From Notospermus geniculatus (taxonomy: Eukaryota; Nemertea; Pilidiophora; Heteronemertea; Lineidae), in assembly GCA_002633025.1 (NCBI GenBank), contig NMRB01000054.1, positions 217,271-281,270 on the forward strand: a stretch of 64,000 bases of DNA. The letters are read 5' to 3'. A program made the translations under genes and the position numbers. A model generated the notes under the pieces. It searched no databases, was not told where the DNA came from, and saw only the letters and a program-made list of their open reading frames with translations. This document shows positions 10,401 through 21,833 of this stretch, one piece after another (within the stretch, counting starts at the first letter, position 1; each line of letters opens with the position of its first letter).

Positions 10401-13400
10401 GCACCATCACCCTGAGAAACTCTACTGTTTGTTCATCTCCTTCAGGCATTCAACACCCTGAGAAGCTCTACTGCTAGTTCATCGCTTGCAGGCATCAACG
10501 CCCTGAGAAGCTCTACTGCTAGTTCATCGCTTTCAGGCATCAACACCCTGAGAAGCTCTACTGCTAGTTCATTGCTTTCAGGCACCATTACCCTGAGAAG
10601 CTCTACTACTGCTAGTTCATCACTTTCAGGTACCAATGCCGTGAGAAGCTCTACTGCTAGTTTATCACTTTCAGGCACCAACGCCCTGAGAAGTTTTAAT
10701 GCTAGTTCATCGCTTTCCGGCACCAACGCCCTGAAAGCTATTCTGATATTAAACTCATCGCTTTCAGGTACCAACACCCTGAGAAGTTTTACTGCTAGTT
10801 CATCGCTTTCAGGTACCGACACCCTGAGAAGGTCTACTGCTAATAGTTCATCGCTTTCAGGTAGCATCACCTTGAGAAGAACAGGGGCTGCCTGGCTGTG
10901 ACCGAGTGGTGTCAACAGAACGATGCGATTCTTTATAATTGCACGCCGCTAGGTGTTGGTGATGTTGATAGCAGAAACAAAGACGTGTCTGAGCTACACT
11001 ACTCACGGTACAACATCGGCATTCTTATACAAGTCCATCATCTTATCTAAACATGGTTTGTAGTCATATTGGCAGGCCCCAGATATAATCGCTTCATCTA
11101 GACCGCTGAAAATATGCAACATCTGCCATTAACAAATCCACTACGAGTTATAAACTGAAACAAAGTTCAGGAGCGGAAGCCAGCATATGCAGTAGGTGTT
11201 CGTTGTGTCTGTACCATCGCTATGATGTCGCTTTGTTGTGAATTCTTAGGCAAAAAAATAGTACCTGTATCTGTTTCTTTTCCGCGCGCGCGTCATTCCC
11301 GGGCCATTGGAAATTTTTTTTCACCAATTTCAAATTTTCCCACTTACGCAGCGCCTTTTATACAATGCATAGAAATGCTTCGTACTTGAAATCTTCTTTA
11401 TTTTTCCTGAAAATTTCCGCTGAGTTGCTAGACAAGAAACAGATAATATTTTTTTGGCCTTACCTCAAATCATGATTTTTGTCCGTTTTGTCCCAAGTTA
11501 TCTCATCGAACTTGTCCCCGACCAAATCCAACACACATATGCAGTAGGTGTTCGTTGTGTCTGTACCATCGCTATGATGTCGCTTTGTTGTGAATTCTTA
11601 GGCAAAAAAATAGTACCTGTATCTGTTAGTAGGGGAGCCAAGCCAGGAAATAGTGAATAAAGGTTGCACAAAAAGATATACAATTGCTCTTAACATTTTT
11701 TGGTAGGTATATCTGTTCTATATAAGAATTGGGAGGACTGCTCGGTCATCTCTCTTGCGAACTCCTGTTATGGCGTTTTGAAGTTTTGGTACTGACTTCA
11801 CCATTGGGCTGGTGAACTCGGCTTTGTACAGGGGCATGGGGACCAATGTACAGCTAACTTCTGAACGGTTGGATTTGGACCCTAAATGTATTACCAACAG
11901 ATAGAAACATGGTGCCTCGATCTGAATCAACCAAGGATGTTCTTAATTGTGTTTGGCAAGTAGAAATCACTTTTTGGGGTATTTGGCCCATTTTGCAATT
12001 TCTTATTACGTAACAGCTGAAAACATTTAAGACCATGCTTATTTGATTCACTGTCCCCATATTTCTATCTGTTAGTAATACATTTATAGGGTCTAAATCC
12101 AACCGTTCAGAAGTTAGCTGTACATTGGTCCCTATGCCCCTGTACAAAGCCGAGTCCACCAGTCCAATGGTGAAGTCAGTACCAAAACTTCAAAACGCCA
12201 TAACAGGAGTTCGCAAGAGAGATGACCGAGCAGTCCTCCCAATTCTTATATAGAATAGATATACCTACCAAAAAATGTTAAAAGCAATTGTATATCTTTT
12301 TGTGCAACCTCCAACCCTTATTTTGCACAATTCTGGCCTTTGGCTCCCCTACTATGTTTCTTTTCCGCGCGCGCGTCATTCCCGGGCCATTCGAAATTTT
12401 TTTTCACCAATTTCAAATTTTCCCACTTACGCAGCGCCTTTTAATGCTTCGTACTTGAAATCCTCTTTATTTTTCATGAAAATTTCCGCTGAGTTGCTGG
12501 ACAAGAAAATATAATATTTTTTTGGCCTTACCTCAAATCATGATTTTTGTCCGTTTTGTCCCAAGTTATCTCATCGAACTTGTCCCCGACCAAATCCAAC
12601 ACATAGGTCTGAAAAATAAGACCCAACAGACCGTAATCATGTACCCTCAACAGACCGTAATCACCTACCCTCAGCAGACCATAATAACCTACCCTCAGCA
12701 GACCGTAGGCCCCAATCACCTGCCCTCAGCAGACCGTAATCACCTACACTCAGCAGACCGTAGGCCCAAATCACTGCTGCCCTCAGCAGAACTTAATCAC
12801 CTAGCCTCAGCAGACCGTAGGCACCAATCACCTGCCTCAGCAGACCGTAATCACCTACCCTCAGCAGACCATAATGGCTTGTCCGAGAAAGCTTTTCTCC
12901 AATCGATTTGAAGTTGGCGAAGAAAGAGATCCATGGATACATTTCTTTCTCTTTCCTGAGATATCGCATGAAATGCAGGGCGTGCGTAATATGTAACCGG
13001 CCAGCTCTAAAGAAGAAAACATAAAGTGCCAATATCCCATCACCCCCAGGGCCGTATTTAGCTTTGCTGCTATCTTCTGGCAATAAACGGGGCTGACTGC
13101 TTCGAGTTTAGTTCGGGAGCGACTGAAACCCGTCAGGAAGATGAACAACAAAGAACATGAACAACACAGTGTCTTACTTGGCAAGACTGTAAGTGTCTTC
13201 AATCAACTGAACACGATTGATTGTGGGTATCACCTGAAAACAGTAACGCCGGGTTTACAGCATTTGATTTTCACCAGTCTATCTGGCCTGACGCCCATTT
13301 AGCCTGGTTTGAATCCATCACATTTCCCGCTTCTGAGGGGTGGTTAGAGCCTCAGCCAATCATCGGCGAAGGCTAATCGACGTGCCAACTAAAATCCGTG

Positions 13401-16400
13401 TTACAAATGTATGCAGGAAGAGAAGAGAAAGTGCCGAACGGCAATTTGTTTCGCGAGTTCTGTTTGGCTCGGAGGCGGGTCAAGTAGGGGTCAGATTCAT
13501 TTATAATTTATGACTTAACGCAAAAGATGACATGATTGGGACAAGGCTAAAGACGCAGTCGATGGCCTTGTTGGACAAGGGTTTACGTAGGTATACGGGT
13601 ATACGAACACGATGACGAACAAATGCTTCATGGTCGTGAACCCTTTATTAGGCCGTTGTTCCCCAGCCTATCCGTATACCGCATACCTCTATGTAAACCC
13701 GGCCTCAGAATGTACAGTACATGTACATGTGTGAAGCGAGATGACAGCGAAGAATCTTGTATATTTCTAAATTCATGAAGTGCGAATCAACAAATCAACG
13801 AATCGACTGTCCGCGCGACCCACCTACCGTGTGATCTGTCAAGAGCTGATCGGACAGAAGCTGCCAGTTTCTCTCATCATAATTCACAATGTAATATCCC
13901 TTCAGGCCGTGGTTTCCTAGGATCCAGGTTGTTTCATCGGCCTTGGCGAAGTTCACGTCCTTGCTGATATCAACTTTAAGAAAGATACAAGAAAAATCCC
14001 TACAAACGAATGGCCGTCAGATGGTTAAAGGAAAAGCAAGATATCTCCGACGATTTCTCACTATGGCGATTCACCATCTCCAAAAAAGTTAGGCCTACTT
14101 AAAGGAGCTTCAGTCTTCGAACGTTTGGTCAGTCTAGGTACACACAAAGGCATTCAAAGTGCTTCAAGTCACAAGTGCTTCAAAGTTCTGAAGGTTGATG
14201 ACATCAGGCCTAAAATAGTCATGGAGAGGAAAATATATATTTACACTCAACATCATGCATCAAAACCGGTGGCGTCTGCACAGCCTTTCCTGTCGCATTC
14301 GTTGATAAGAAGAGTGGGATTATCCAGACGTATCTGGAAAAAATGGAAAACATACGACGCATCATCAACAGAGATTATCTAATGTATAGCTAACCTAGAC
14401 AACAGAAGTCTCCCGTCGACCCACTGTATAACAACCAAGATGTCACTCCTTTCCTTCCCTGGCAGGAGCTGAACGGAGAATATGTTTGGTAAAGACACCA
14501 CAAGCAAAGAGGAGAAACGTCGTCTCCATTTTGCCTCCACGATTTTCAGTAAGGATTAAAGCTGACGCCACCTCCAGCTCCACTCATTATTTGGGAGATG
14601 CTAGCCATACTGTACTTGCTGTTTACCTACCCAAATGGTGACTTGAATTCGTCAGGAACCTTGACGGTTGGGTCAACAAGGAAACGGCTCTGGTTTACCA
14701 ATATCCTGTTCCCGTCTCGACGGATGTCCAGAACAGGGAAACCTGCCTGTTTGATCCAGGTCGGCATGAATTCACCGATGTCTACTCCGCGTAGGTAATC
14801 CTTATCGCTGTTGTGAAGGGCCTGCAAATGAGAAGCGGTCATCAGCGATTCCTGATCGTTCAGGTCAAGCCAATCTTTTTAGTTCCGTCGAAAAAATAGT
14901 TGAAAGTAATTTGCATGCAGCAGCAGCTGCCGTCTGGAGGGTTTGATCTTTACTCCCCTTACCTCATTAAAGGCGTCGTAAAGGTCATATTGGTCAGCGT
15001 TGCCGAACTGGTGAGTCTGGAGAAAGATTTGGATGCCACGTCGGAATTCCTTCGGCCCTATCACACCATCCAACATCAGGAGGATCATAGCACCCTGTAC
15101 AGGATAAAAATGGTATAAAATTGGGATAAAATCAGTACACCACCATTTAACTAAGCAGGCAGTGTATCATCACTGGATACACTGAAAAACTCTGCTTCGT
15201 CAAAATGACGAACTTAGGTTCGTTTTCTATTTATCACCAAACGTAGTATCTAAAGCTGCATTTAGCTGACACGCGGAATGCGGATTGCGGAACGCGGAAG
15301 CGGAAAATGCAATGCATTTTCGCATAGCCTACAACATATCTTTCCGCCAGGGTTTCCGCGTCCCTATACCGCATTCCGCTCGGAAGCTCTATGTGTGTAC
15401 AGTACTTCTGTGTTTTTCCTCCTCTGTGCTTGACATTCTCCTCTGACAGCTCTCCAAGGGCCCGTGGCTAAACGCAGCATTATTCGTCGAAATGACAGTC
15501 CACGGTTCGTCATTTGGAGGAACCTTAGACACTGTTTGAGATACAACAAGGGTTCGTCAAAGTGACGAACCGTGGATTTGTCATTTCGACGAATTAGATA
15601 CTCAGTTTGGTGATAAACGGAAAACGAACCTAAGTTTGTCATTTTGACGAAGCAGAGTTTTTCAGTGTAGCGTTCTGTTCTTCAATGATAAACCAAAAAG
15701 GCAGGTATTGGTTACTTTTTCATGAGTTGTTGAAACAGCGGTCGTGATCTTTTCACAAGAACACCGACTATAGCAGTCCCATCATGGCGCGATGACTGAT
15801 GTCACCCACGCTATCCACTACTACGAAGTCTAGGCACGACGTACCTTGCTGTATGCGATAGTATCAAAGATATATTCGAGTTCAGATTGTCTTATGACGC
15901 TGTAGTCAATGGGATGCGAGGTATGCAGACTGTCGCTTCTCAATGCTCCTCGTCTTGTCGTTATATGACCTATCATCTGCAGAAAAGTTGATTAAGATTG
16001 GTGATTTAACTCATCCTTAATATTATTTACTAGTCTAGTAATCTGAAAGAGCCATAGGCCTATATACATTTACATGTTCACTGTATGATAGAAAATAGAG
16101 TAGTAAGGTCGTCGCGACCCTGTTTACATGTACATGTACATGGTAATTCTCTACCATTAACAGTTTGTCTTAATTAAATTTCCTTTAAATTATCTTTTCT
16201 CGTTGATTGATCTAAGGAGGTTGAGATCAGCGACTCATCACGGGTCCTTATACCAAAAATAGATAAAGACCAAAAATATACCACTCTGAAACAGCCCAGC
16301 CCAGGGGTTTTAGTTATTTTTTTAAATAATAGATGGCGCATGCTCAAAAAAGTTGCAAAAATCTAAAATCTTTTGGCACCAAAATATAGGCAGGGGCACA

Positions 16401-19400
16401 AGGAATACTAATCACAACTTTGTTTGCAAATCCATGCATTCCCTAATGAGTAATTAGCAATTAAAGGGTCCTGCGCCACCTATATTTAAAAAAATGAACT
16501 CAACGTGCTGGTCCATGCCAGTCTGAGGTATAGTCATCAATTTAAAGATTGATATCTCTGAAACTAGTAGATGGATTTGATTGAATTTTATACTGCTTGT
16601 AGCCAGTGTCTAATTCTTTGACTTGGTGCAGTAACTTTCAGATCTTCCACGTTTTTAGGGAGACAGCTGCCAATTTTACGCTTTTCAACGTTGAGAGTGG
16701 TACATTTTTGGTCTTTATCTATTTTTGCTTATACGTATACGGATCGAAATGTACACAAAATTTGTCCTCGCTGTACAGAATTCCATCCGTATAGTACGTA
16801 TAAAGCTGCGTTTACCAGACATCCGGAATGCGGTATAGGGACGCGGAATCCCCGGCGGAATGATCTGTTGTAAACGAAAATGCATTGCATTTTCCGCTTC
16901 CGCGTTCCGCAATCCGCATTCCGCGTGTCAGCTTAAGGATCCGTGATAAGTCGCTGATCTAATCTCCCTATTATCACACATAGGCCTATCGAACTGCGCA
17001 CTTTAGAAAGTGTTGGCTGAATTATGTAATATTGTGTCCCCCCCCTTCCTCATGCCAGGTTTCGCTTTGTTGTGTGTAATTTTATGTTCCATGCAAATCC
17101 AACGAACTATTTTACCATGTCTGTTTCTGGCATGTCGTCATCTTGACATTTCATGGTCATGTAGCTGGTCAAGCCTTCGTTGATCCAAATTTCATTCCAC
17201 CATTTCGCGGTCACAAGGTTACCAAACCACTGAAACAAGTCGAATATCCATGGGGTAATTGATTTTGTATTATTAAAAAGTCCTTCTCTTTCATTTATGA
17301 AGAACCAAGATTTTTCCGATTGAGGGAGAATTTTGGAAAAGCATGTAAGCTACATTCCGAACAGCCTCTTGCACTGCTATGACCATGGCAGGCCTATCTC
17401 CGGGGGTTGAACTCCTCACCTGATGGGCCACCTCGTGTACAACCAACCATGTAGTAGAAGCCTTTCTCTGTGGGTCGTCCGTTTCGGGGTCATACAGCAT
17501 TGAGACGGAGTAGACGATCAGACCCCAGTTTTCCATACCACCGAAAGCAACGTCTGGCACGGCAATATTGTCTGTGACGCGAACAAATAAAAACAGTATG
17601 AATGTTGACACCAACTTAGGAAATAGGAGCAGTCAGCCACGCTTATTGCCAAAAGATGGCGGCAAAATCCTGGCACCAATACAAAGGAAAATTCTCTTGA
17701 TTGGTCATACGTGAAACATGAATGGGTCCGCTTGGCATTAAATTGGCTGTAGTGACACCTATTGGTCAAGTGACTATCAGCTCCTATTGTTCTGCAGCCC
17801 TTCACTGTTAACAGGCAGTGTCCACTGTTACAGTGGGGGCGTGGTTAAAGGGAGACATGCGAAAAATATTGCCCGGCGGGCACAAGTTGTCTGAGTTGTA
17901 GCGCCGTCTGTTAATACACGGTGACACTACGCTATATCACAGGCGCCTGTAGAGCTATCAGTGAGTTAAGAACACTTTTCTAACCAAAGTATCTAAAAAA
18001 CACAACACGTATCTAAAAACACACTCATAAATTCGTGAGCTCGGGGTGTGTTTTTTTACAAACTAGTGTTTTTTGGTTAGATACGTGTTCTAAGCTCACT
18101 AATAGCTCTACAGGGGCCTGTGATATAGCGTAGTGTCACCGTGTATTAACAGACGGCGCAACAACTCAGACAACTTGTGCCCGCCGGGCAATATTTTTCG
18201 CATGTCTCCCTTTAATCGAAGTAACACCGAAGGCAAAGCTGTACGCTTGAGTACTTGGTAGAACGGCATAGAGCTGTTGCTACAATCAACCGCCATCCCG
18301 CTGATCGCCAATGGGGATCATATCTTCAACACTAGAGGGCAGTGTGTTTCAGAATTGACCTGAAGCTGGCCGTTGTCATCAATTTCAATCCAGTACCACA
18401 TCGTCAATAACTTCATCACCTGTAACACTCCTCACATTACCATGTTACGGTATTGTATGATTCACTTACCCATCTTGGGAAGAGTATAATTTATCCCGGT
18501 GTATTCAGTAAACCATTCGGTCGATTGGATCGCTTTGGCCAGGGCGTGGTCGACTTTGTGGAGCTGATCCTCTCGCCACCAAGCTCGAATCTAAAAAGAT
18601 GTTATGAAAGAAACATTTACATGTATTCAGTCTTCATTTGTATGCAGCTTTTTGTTTTCCTTCATAATCTAAATTTCGGTGTCCAGTACCTCTGCATTAC
18701 CTTGTCTCGTCTCACCTACCTTAATCCCGTGCTTCGTGTACCCTTGTTTAAATTTATAATCAGTGACCGCTATAGCCACCAGATACGTCGGCATAGTTGG
18801 TGTCTTGTCAAAGGTGTCGGCGTACCATCCGTTCGCTCTGAAAATGAGGTACAGTCGTCGTATTGAATATCACTTGGGGAACAGAACGGCTGTACTAATT
18901 TTTTCATTCAAGGGTCAGCCGCAGTGGTAGGTAGGGTCTGTTCTTTATCAAGTTTCTATTCCCTGCAGTCCTCGCCTCCTCTCCTTTGCTCAGTCCCTCT
19001 TTCGCATGCAGCCTCAATGTTCTCAGTGCTGGGATGAAACTCTGGTACAGGATAACCTTCATGACCCTAATCAGGTTCCGCCTTCAGAAAGCGTGCCCGT
19101 CCTACAACGCATGATGATTTCAAGAGCCTGTACTTACAATAATTCTGATTTGATCAGAGGCATGTTGGACAGAGCCACATGGGATGACTTTCTCAACACG
19201 GTCACGTTGAACGTCGCCTTCAATGCTGGTTCGTCAAAACATGGAAACATTCGTCTTGCGTCATTGGGCTCCATTTGAGTGATTGCCATATAGCTACAAG
19301 TATTAGATTTAAGGATTGGATGTTATAGCCTACACGACCGCTTCTTGGTGAATCCACACCATGGGATGTGGTACCAGTAATTATAATTGTGCAGGCGAAA

Positions 19401-20595
19401 GGAATTCAGTGTCTAATGAACATGAAATAGAAATCGAGTTTCTAAGGTGAAAGACATTGCTTCCTACCAGAATCGAACCCACAGACCCTCGCATGAGGCA
19501 TCAATCGCCAGCACTAAGGGGCAGCACGCCTTAAACCACTAGGCCAAATCCCCATCTTCAAAAGTGTCAAATGAACGGTGCGAGGAGGGTGGCCCTACAT
19601 GTATTCCTTGCAGGGACACCTACGAATGCACGGTGATGATGTTGGCAAAATGTCGTCATTACATGATGTTCAACCTCACGAGAGAAAAAAAACGTTGACG
19701 TACTGGGTAGTGCCGTTCATCGTGTATCTTGTATAGTACAGCCCCTTCAGGTTAACTCGTAATCGCCCACTGAAAGAGAGCCTTATGACATAATGACGTC
19801 CTCTCCTCAGTCGCTTGTTCAGGTGGAAGGTTACGAAGCTTTTGTCTTTGTCCTCCTCCGTCCCTGTCACCACCAAACGACCTTGATCACCGCCAAGCCG
19901 GATCGAAGCCGGATCGATCTTAAGTTCGTTTGAATGGAGTTTTATCCTGTTGGTAGACCGGCGACAGTCGAAGAAGATGGTAACATTGCCATCGAATTTG
20001 AAGTCTTCGTCTCTCTCCTGATAGATATCTGGTCTGATGGTTAGGTCATAGTGGACGGGAAACAAGGTGTCCTGGAGTAAGTGGTGACTGTTCCGGGGAG
20101 GAGCATAGCGTCGATCTGGAAGCAAAGGTCGAGAGATTAGAACATGACCCACGGGTTTCCTGAAGTGAACAGAGGTTACAAGTTGATATTTCTGGGGTTT
20201 CCTTTTGTACATGTAATAGAGGAGTTTGATGTAATTTGGTCCCAGACCCCACTATAGGCCCCCAGCACGGTTTTAGAGTTCGCGAAAGATAAAGATGTTA
20301 GTACTTACATCGCTGATGTGGCGTTGGGTAATTAAACAGTGCAACAGCAGCACCTAAAAGGGAAATGAATCGTGTCGTGATGTTGTGTTTCTATCGGTCA
20401 CAGGATCAGTTGAAGCCGGAGTCGGGGTCGGAAAGGTGCTAAACCTCGCTACTGGCATCCTTTTATAATATAATAATCAATAGACCAAAGAAAGACGAGA
20501 GAAAAATCGGATTTGCTTGGACGGTAAACACCTTGAAATACATGGCATTATCACTTACCTACAAGACCCAGAAAAAGTAGCAGTCTGTGAAGCAT
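7413..20595 (-). CDS. M1 zinc aminopeptidase, copy B (complete, 21 exons, 920 aa)
   Basis: Secreted M1-family aminopeptidase that removes N-terminal residues from peptides. Exons, high to low: 20595-20559, 20353-20309, 20115-19704, 19293-19138, 18837-18720, 18590-18470, 17571-17420, 17229-17116, 15976-15845, 15094-14963, 14821-14631, 14333-14245, 13973-13828, 13233-13178, 13006-12859, 12608-12532, 11105-11007, 9944-9762, 9527-9402, 8975-8918, 7583-7413. All have GT/AG ends and matching phases; total 2763 nt. The start [12 protein letters not shown] then AAVA reads as a signal peptide. Substrate motif GGMENWG is at residues 307-313 (canonical GAMEN changed to GGMEN). Zinc site: HEVAHQ at 342-347 and, 18 residues after H346, E365 in NEGLT. 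Transition-state tyrosine is Y427 in AYSKGA; SHPI lies just before it. [12 protein letters not shown] and the ERAP1-C helical domain follow. No C-terminal membrane span or GPI signal, and 920 aa is usual for the family. The exact member (ANPEP, ERAP, TRHDE-like) cannot be settled by eye. Confidence 0.9.
7824..8046. mobile_element. Nested palindromic element, ACACAGCCAG ends
   Basis: Outer ends ACACAGCCAGAAA and TTTCTGGCTGTGT enclose repeated inverted GGTGTTGGGAGCT and GTGTTAATAC modules. Lies in the last intron of copy B. Confidence 0.7.
8270..8906. mobile_element. GTGAGCT-ended repeat with four internal ~118-bp units
   Basis: Units contain GTTACGCCACCTGGCGGCC and AAGTCGTTCCTGAGT. Ends with GCTCACCACGGTGAGCTAAAA. 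An N at 8757 breaks the last unit. Intron of copy B. Confidence 0.7.
9990..10885. repeat. Intronic 45-bp minisatellite, copy B (about 20 units)
   Basis: Unit reads CTTTCAGGCACCAACGCCCT then GAGAAGCTCTACTGCTAGTTCATCG. It fills most of the intron between exons 11105-11007 and 9944-9762. Being 45 bp, it opens long frames on both strands with repeating [15 protein letters not shown] or [14 protein letters not shown]; these are not proteins. Confidence 0.92.
11464..11538 (-). pseudogene. Partial duplicate of copy B exon 16
   Basis: Nearly the whole of exon 16 (12608-12532) is repeated here with its splice donor, but the acceptor is replaced by unrelated sequence (CATATGCAG). It is part of a tandem duplication: 11271-11538 matches 12352-12605, sharing the CCGCGCGCGCGTCATTCCCG block. 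Confidence 0.8.
11661..12310. mobile_element. 650-bp foldback element in copy B intron
   Basis: Two arms of about 280 bases are inverted copies (ends AGGTTGCACAAAAAGATATA and complement). A related element with the CAGCTAACTTYTGAACGGTT core is at 27900-28350, and a worn relative near 40090-40160. Confidence 0.8.
12632..12858. repeat. 24-bp minisatellite derived from an exon end plus splice donor
   Basis: On the minus strand each unit reads TACGGTCTGCTGAGG then GTAGGTGAT: the last five codons of exon 15 (YGLLR) followed by its donor. About nine units occupy almost all of the 250-bp intron 15 of copy B, so the intron carries many extra donor-like sites. A short degenerate version (about three units) follows the matching exon of copy C at 39229-39297. 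Confidence 0.88.
13578..13701. mobile_element. MITE-like element, GGGTTTACGTAGGTATAC ends
   Basis: Inverted ends GGGTTTACGTAGGTATACGG and CCGTATACC...TATGTAAACCC, about 124 bp, in an intron of copy B. Confidence 0.6.
15177..15669. mobile_element. Foldback element with a second MITE inserted
   Basis: Arms start TACACTGAAAAACTCTGCTT and return at 15607-15669. A GCGGAATGCGGATTGCGG-type MITE sits inside at 15252-15382; relatives of that MITE are at 16797-16937 and 43385-43533. Confidence 0.75.
15845..15976 (-). CDS. Copy B exon 9: SHPI and catalytic tyrosine (AYSK)
   Basis: A 132-bp phase-0 exon encoding 44 residues, starting [10 protein letters not shown] and ending FDTIAYSK. The tyrosine corresponds to the transition-state-stabilising residue of M1 peptidases (FDAISYSKGAS region in vertebrate aminopeptidase N). 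This is the exon with no counterpart in copy C. Confidence 0.85.
16797..16937. mobile_element. MITE, TCCGGAATGCGG family
   Basis: Ends AAAGCTGCGTTTACCAGAC and TCCGCGTGTCAGCTT enclose GC-rich GGAAGCGG palindromes. One of three copies in the window. Confidence 0.7.
17420..17571 (-). CDS. Copy B exon 7: substrate (GMEN) and first zinc-ligand motifs
   Basis: Codes for the GGMENWG substrate-binding loop and the HEVAHQ zinc/catalytic helix. The exon stops right after the Q of HEVAHQ. The next exon (17229-17116) starts WFGN and supplies the third zinc ligand in NEGLT with the family's exact 18-residue spacing. Confidence 0.9.
17622..17788. mobile_element. MITE, AATAGGAGC family (second copy)
   Basis: Same ends and internal TTGCCRAAAGATGGC as 5542-5714. 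Lies about 50 bases upstream of copy B exon 7. Confidence 0.7.
17845..18215. mobile_element. 371-bp foldback element with inner palindrome
   Basis: Arms of about 120 bases (TTAAAGGGAGACATGCGAAA start, complement at the far end) surround a second inverted pair built on CACGTATCTAAAAA. In an intron of copy B. Confidence 0.8.
19462..19555 (-). mobile_element. tRNA-derived SINE head
   Basis: Minus strand has an A-box-like GGCCTAGTGGTTTAAGGCG and a B box GGGTTCGATTC with tRNA-like spacing. The arms do not pair cleanly, so this is a repeat and not a tRNA gene. Confidence 0.6.
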
Positions 20596-20632
20596 TTTGC
20601 CGGCATCGATGGCAGCTGATGAACATCCTGTC

Positions 20633-20641
20633 TATATATAT
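20633..20641 (-). promoter_or_regulatory. Candidate TATA box of copy B
   Basis: An AT run reading TATATATA lies about 40 bases before the copy B start codon. The block around it (AACTTCACTTTAG, then CTGTGACATA) is conserved upstream of copy C at about 24563-24590, where the TATA-like string is displaced to about 24553. A very short 5' UTR is implied. No other support. Confidence 0.4.
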
Positions 20642-21156
20642 GTCACAGGCTTCTAAAGTGAAGTTCGATACACCAAAATGTCAAATCATTTTTCTTTAGT
20701 CCAAGAATTAATTTATTGAATAGGTTTAATGAACCAATTACGAATCATCAGCCTACAATTTTCCAAACTGTAATCGACATCTTGTCGTTAGCAAACCGAT
20801 CACGATCATAAAAAGCTGATGAGGATACAGCCACAGAACTAGGCTAAATGATCATGTCTGTGTTTAGTAGAAACAAACAAAAATGAATCGGGGGTGGTTT
20901 CTGTAGGGCTAGGTCCAGGAAAAAAGCTGGTAGTGCGCAATAAAAACACCCTGTAACATGTAAATGTGGGCTATCAAGATATAATTTGGGGTAGGTTATT
21001 CAGAATTGGCTCCTTTAGATCGGAATAGTATTTGGCAAAAGGTATGTACAGTCGATGTACAGGACGTGTACAGAAAATTTAATTGTGGCCCTATAGCCCT
21101 GTAAGACTAGGTCCAGCAATTGGCGACGATAATACTAGACGTGGGCGGACAACTTA

Positions 21157-21398
21157 AGGCCCTGTCACACTGAAGTAGTTCTCAAAACGTCCTGCCTCGT
21201 CCTAAAAAATCGTAAAACGGGCTAGAACATGTAACCCTTGGCCAAATAATGCATCGATGTTCTGGAGTACCCTTCCCGTCCATGAAGTTCGTAAGACTGT
21301 AGTTGCCACTACGTCCACTCCGTTCACACACAGTTTTTCGCCCGCGTTCGGCAACATTTTCAAAAACGTACTGAGAACTAGCTCAGTGTGATTGGAGC
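21157..21398. mobile_element. MITE, CCTGTCACACTGAAGTAG family
   Basis: Begins GGCCCTGTCACACTGAAGTA and ends CTAGCTCAGTGTGATTGGAG. An inverted neighbour occupies 21427-21677 and a third copy 26517-26785. Confidence 0.75.
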
Positions 21399-21426
21399 AT
21401 TACATGTAGTGAATTCGCGTTTTTGT

Positions 21427-21677
21427 AATACCCCCATCACACTGAGCTTGTTCTCAGTACGTTCTTGAAAATTTTGCCGAACGGGCTCAAACTGTGTGCG
21501 AACGGAGTGGACGTAGTGGCAACGTTTTACAGTCGTTTTACGAACTTCGTGGATGGGAAGGGTGCTCCAGTACATCGAAGCATTATTTGGCCAAGGGTAC
21601 ACGTTCTAGCCCGTTTTACGATTTTTTTAGGACGGGGCAGGACGTTTTGAGAACTACTTCAGTGTGATGGGGGTATT
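21427..21677. mobile_element. MITE, CCTGTCACACTGAAGTAG family, inverted neighbour
   Basis: Reverse-complement relative of 21157-21398, separated from it by about 30 bases. The pair could form a 240-base stem. Confidence 0.75.
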
Positions 21678-21739
21678 ACCACGGCGAGTAGGGTGCGGTA
21701 CGAATCACCGTGAGCGACAGTAGATCTATGATATACATC

Positions 21740-21833
21740 TAGACTGGTTCCCGTCGTTGCCGCTGCACATTTATGTTTGTATAGCGGAACAGGAGCGCCA
21801 GCGGGTGGAGCGGCAAAGACGGGAACCAGTCTA
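21740..21833. mobile_element. Small hairpin element, TAGACTGGTTCCCGTC ends
   Basis: Inverted ends TAGACTGGTTCCCGTC / GACGGGAACCAGTCTA, about 94 bp. Confidence 0.65.

Noticed and set aside
10131-10915. Open frames reading [15 protein letters not shown] or [14 protein letters not shown]
   Set aside because: Product of the 45-bp intronic minisatellite, not a protein.
12522-12911. 129-codon plus-strand frame with QQTVITYP repeats
   Set aside because: Antisense to copy B exons 15-16 and the 24-bp array between them.
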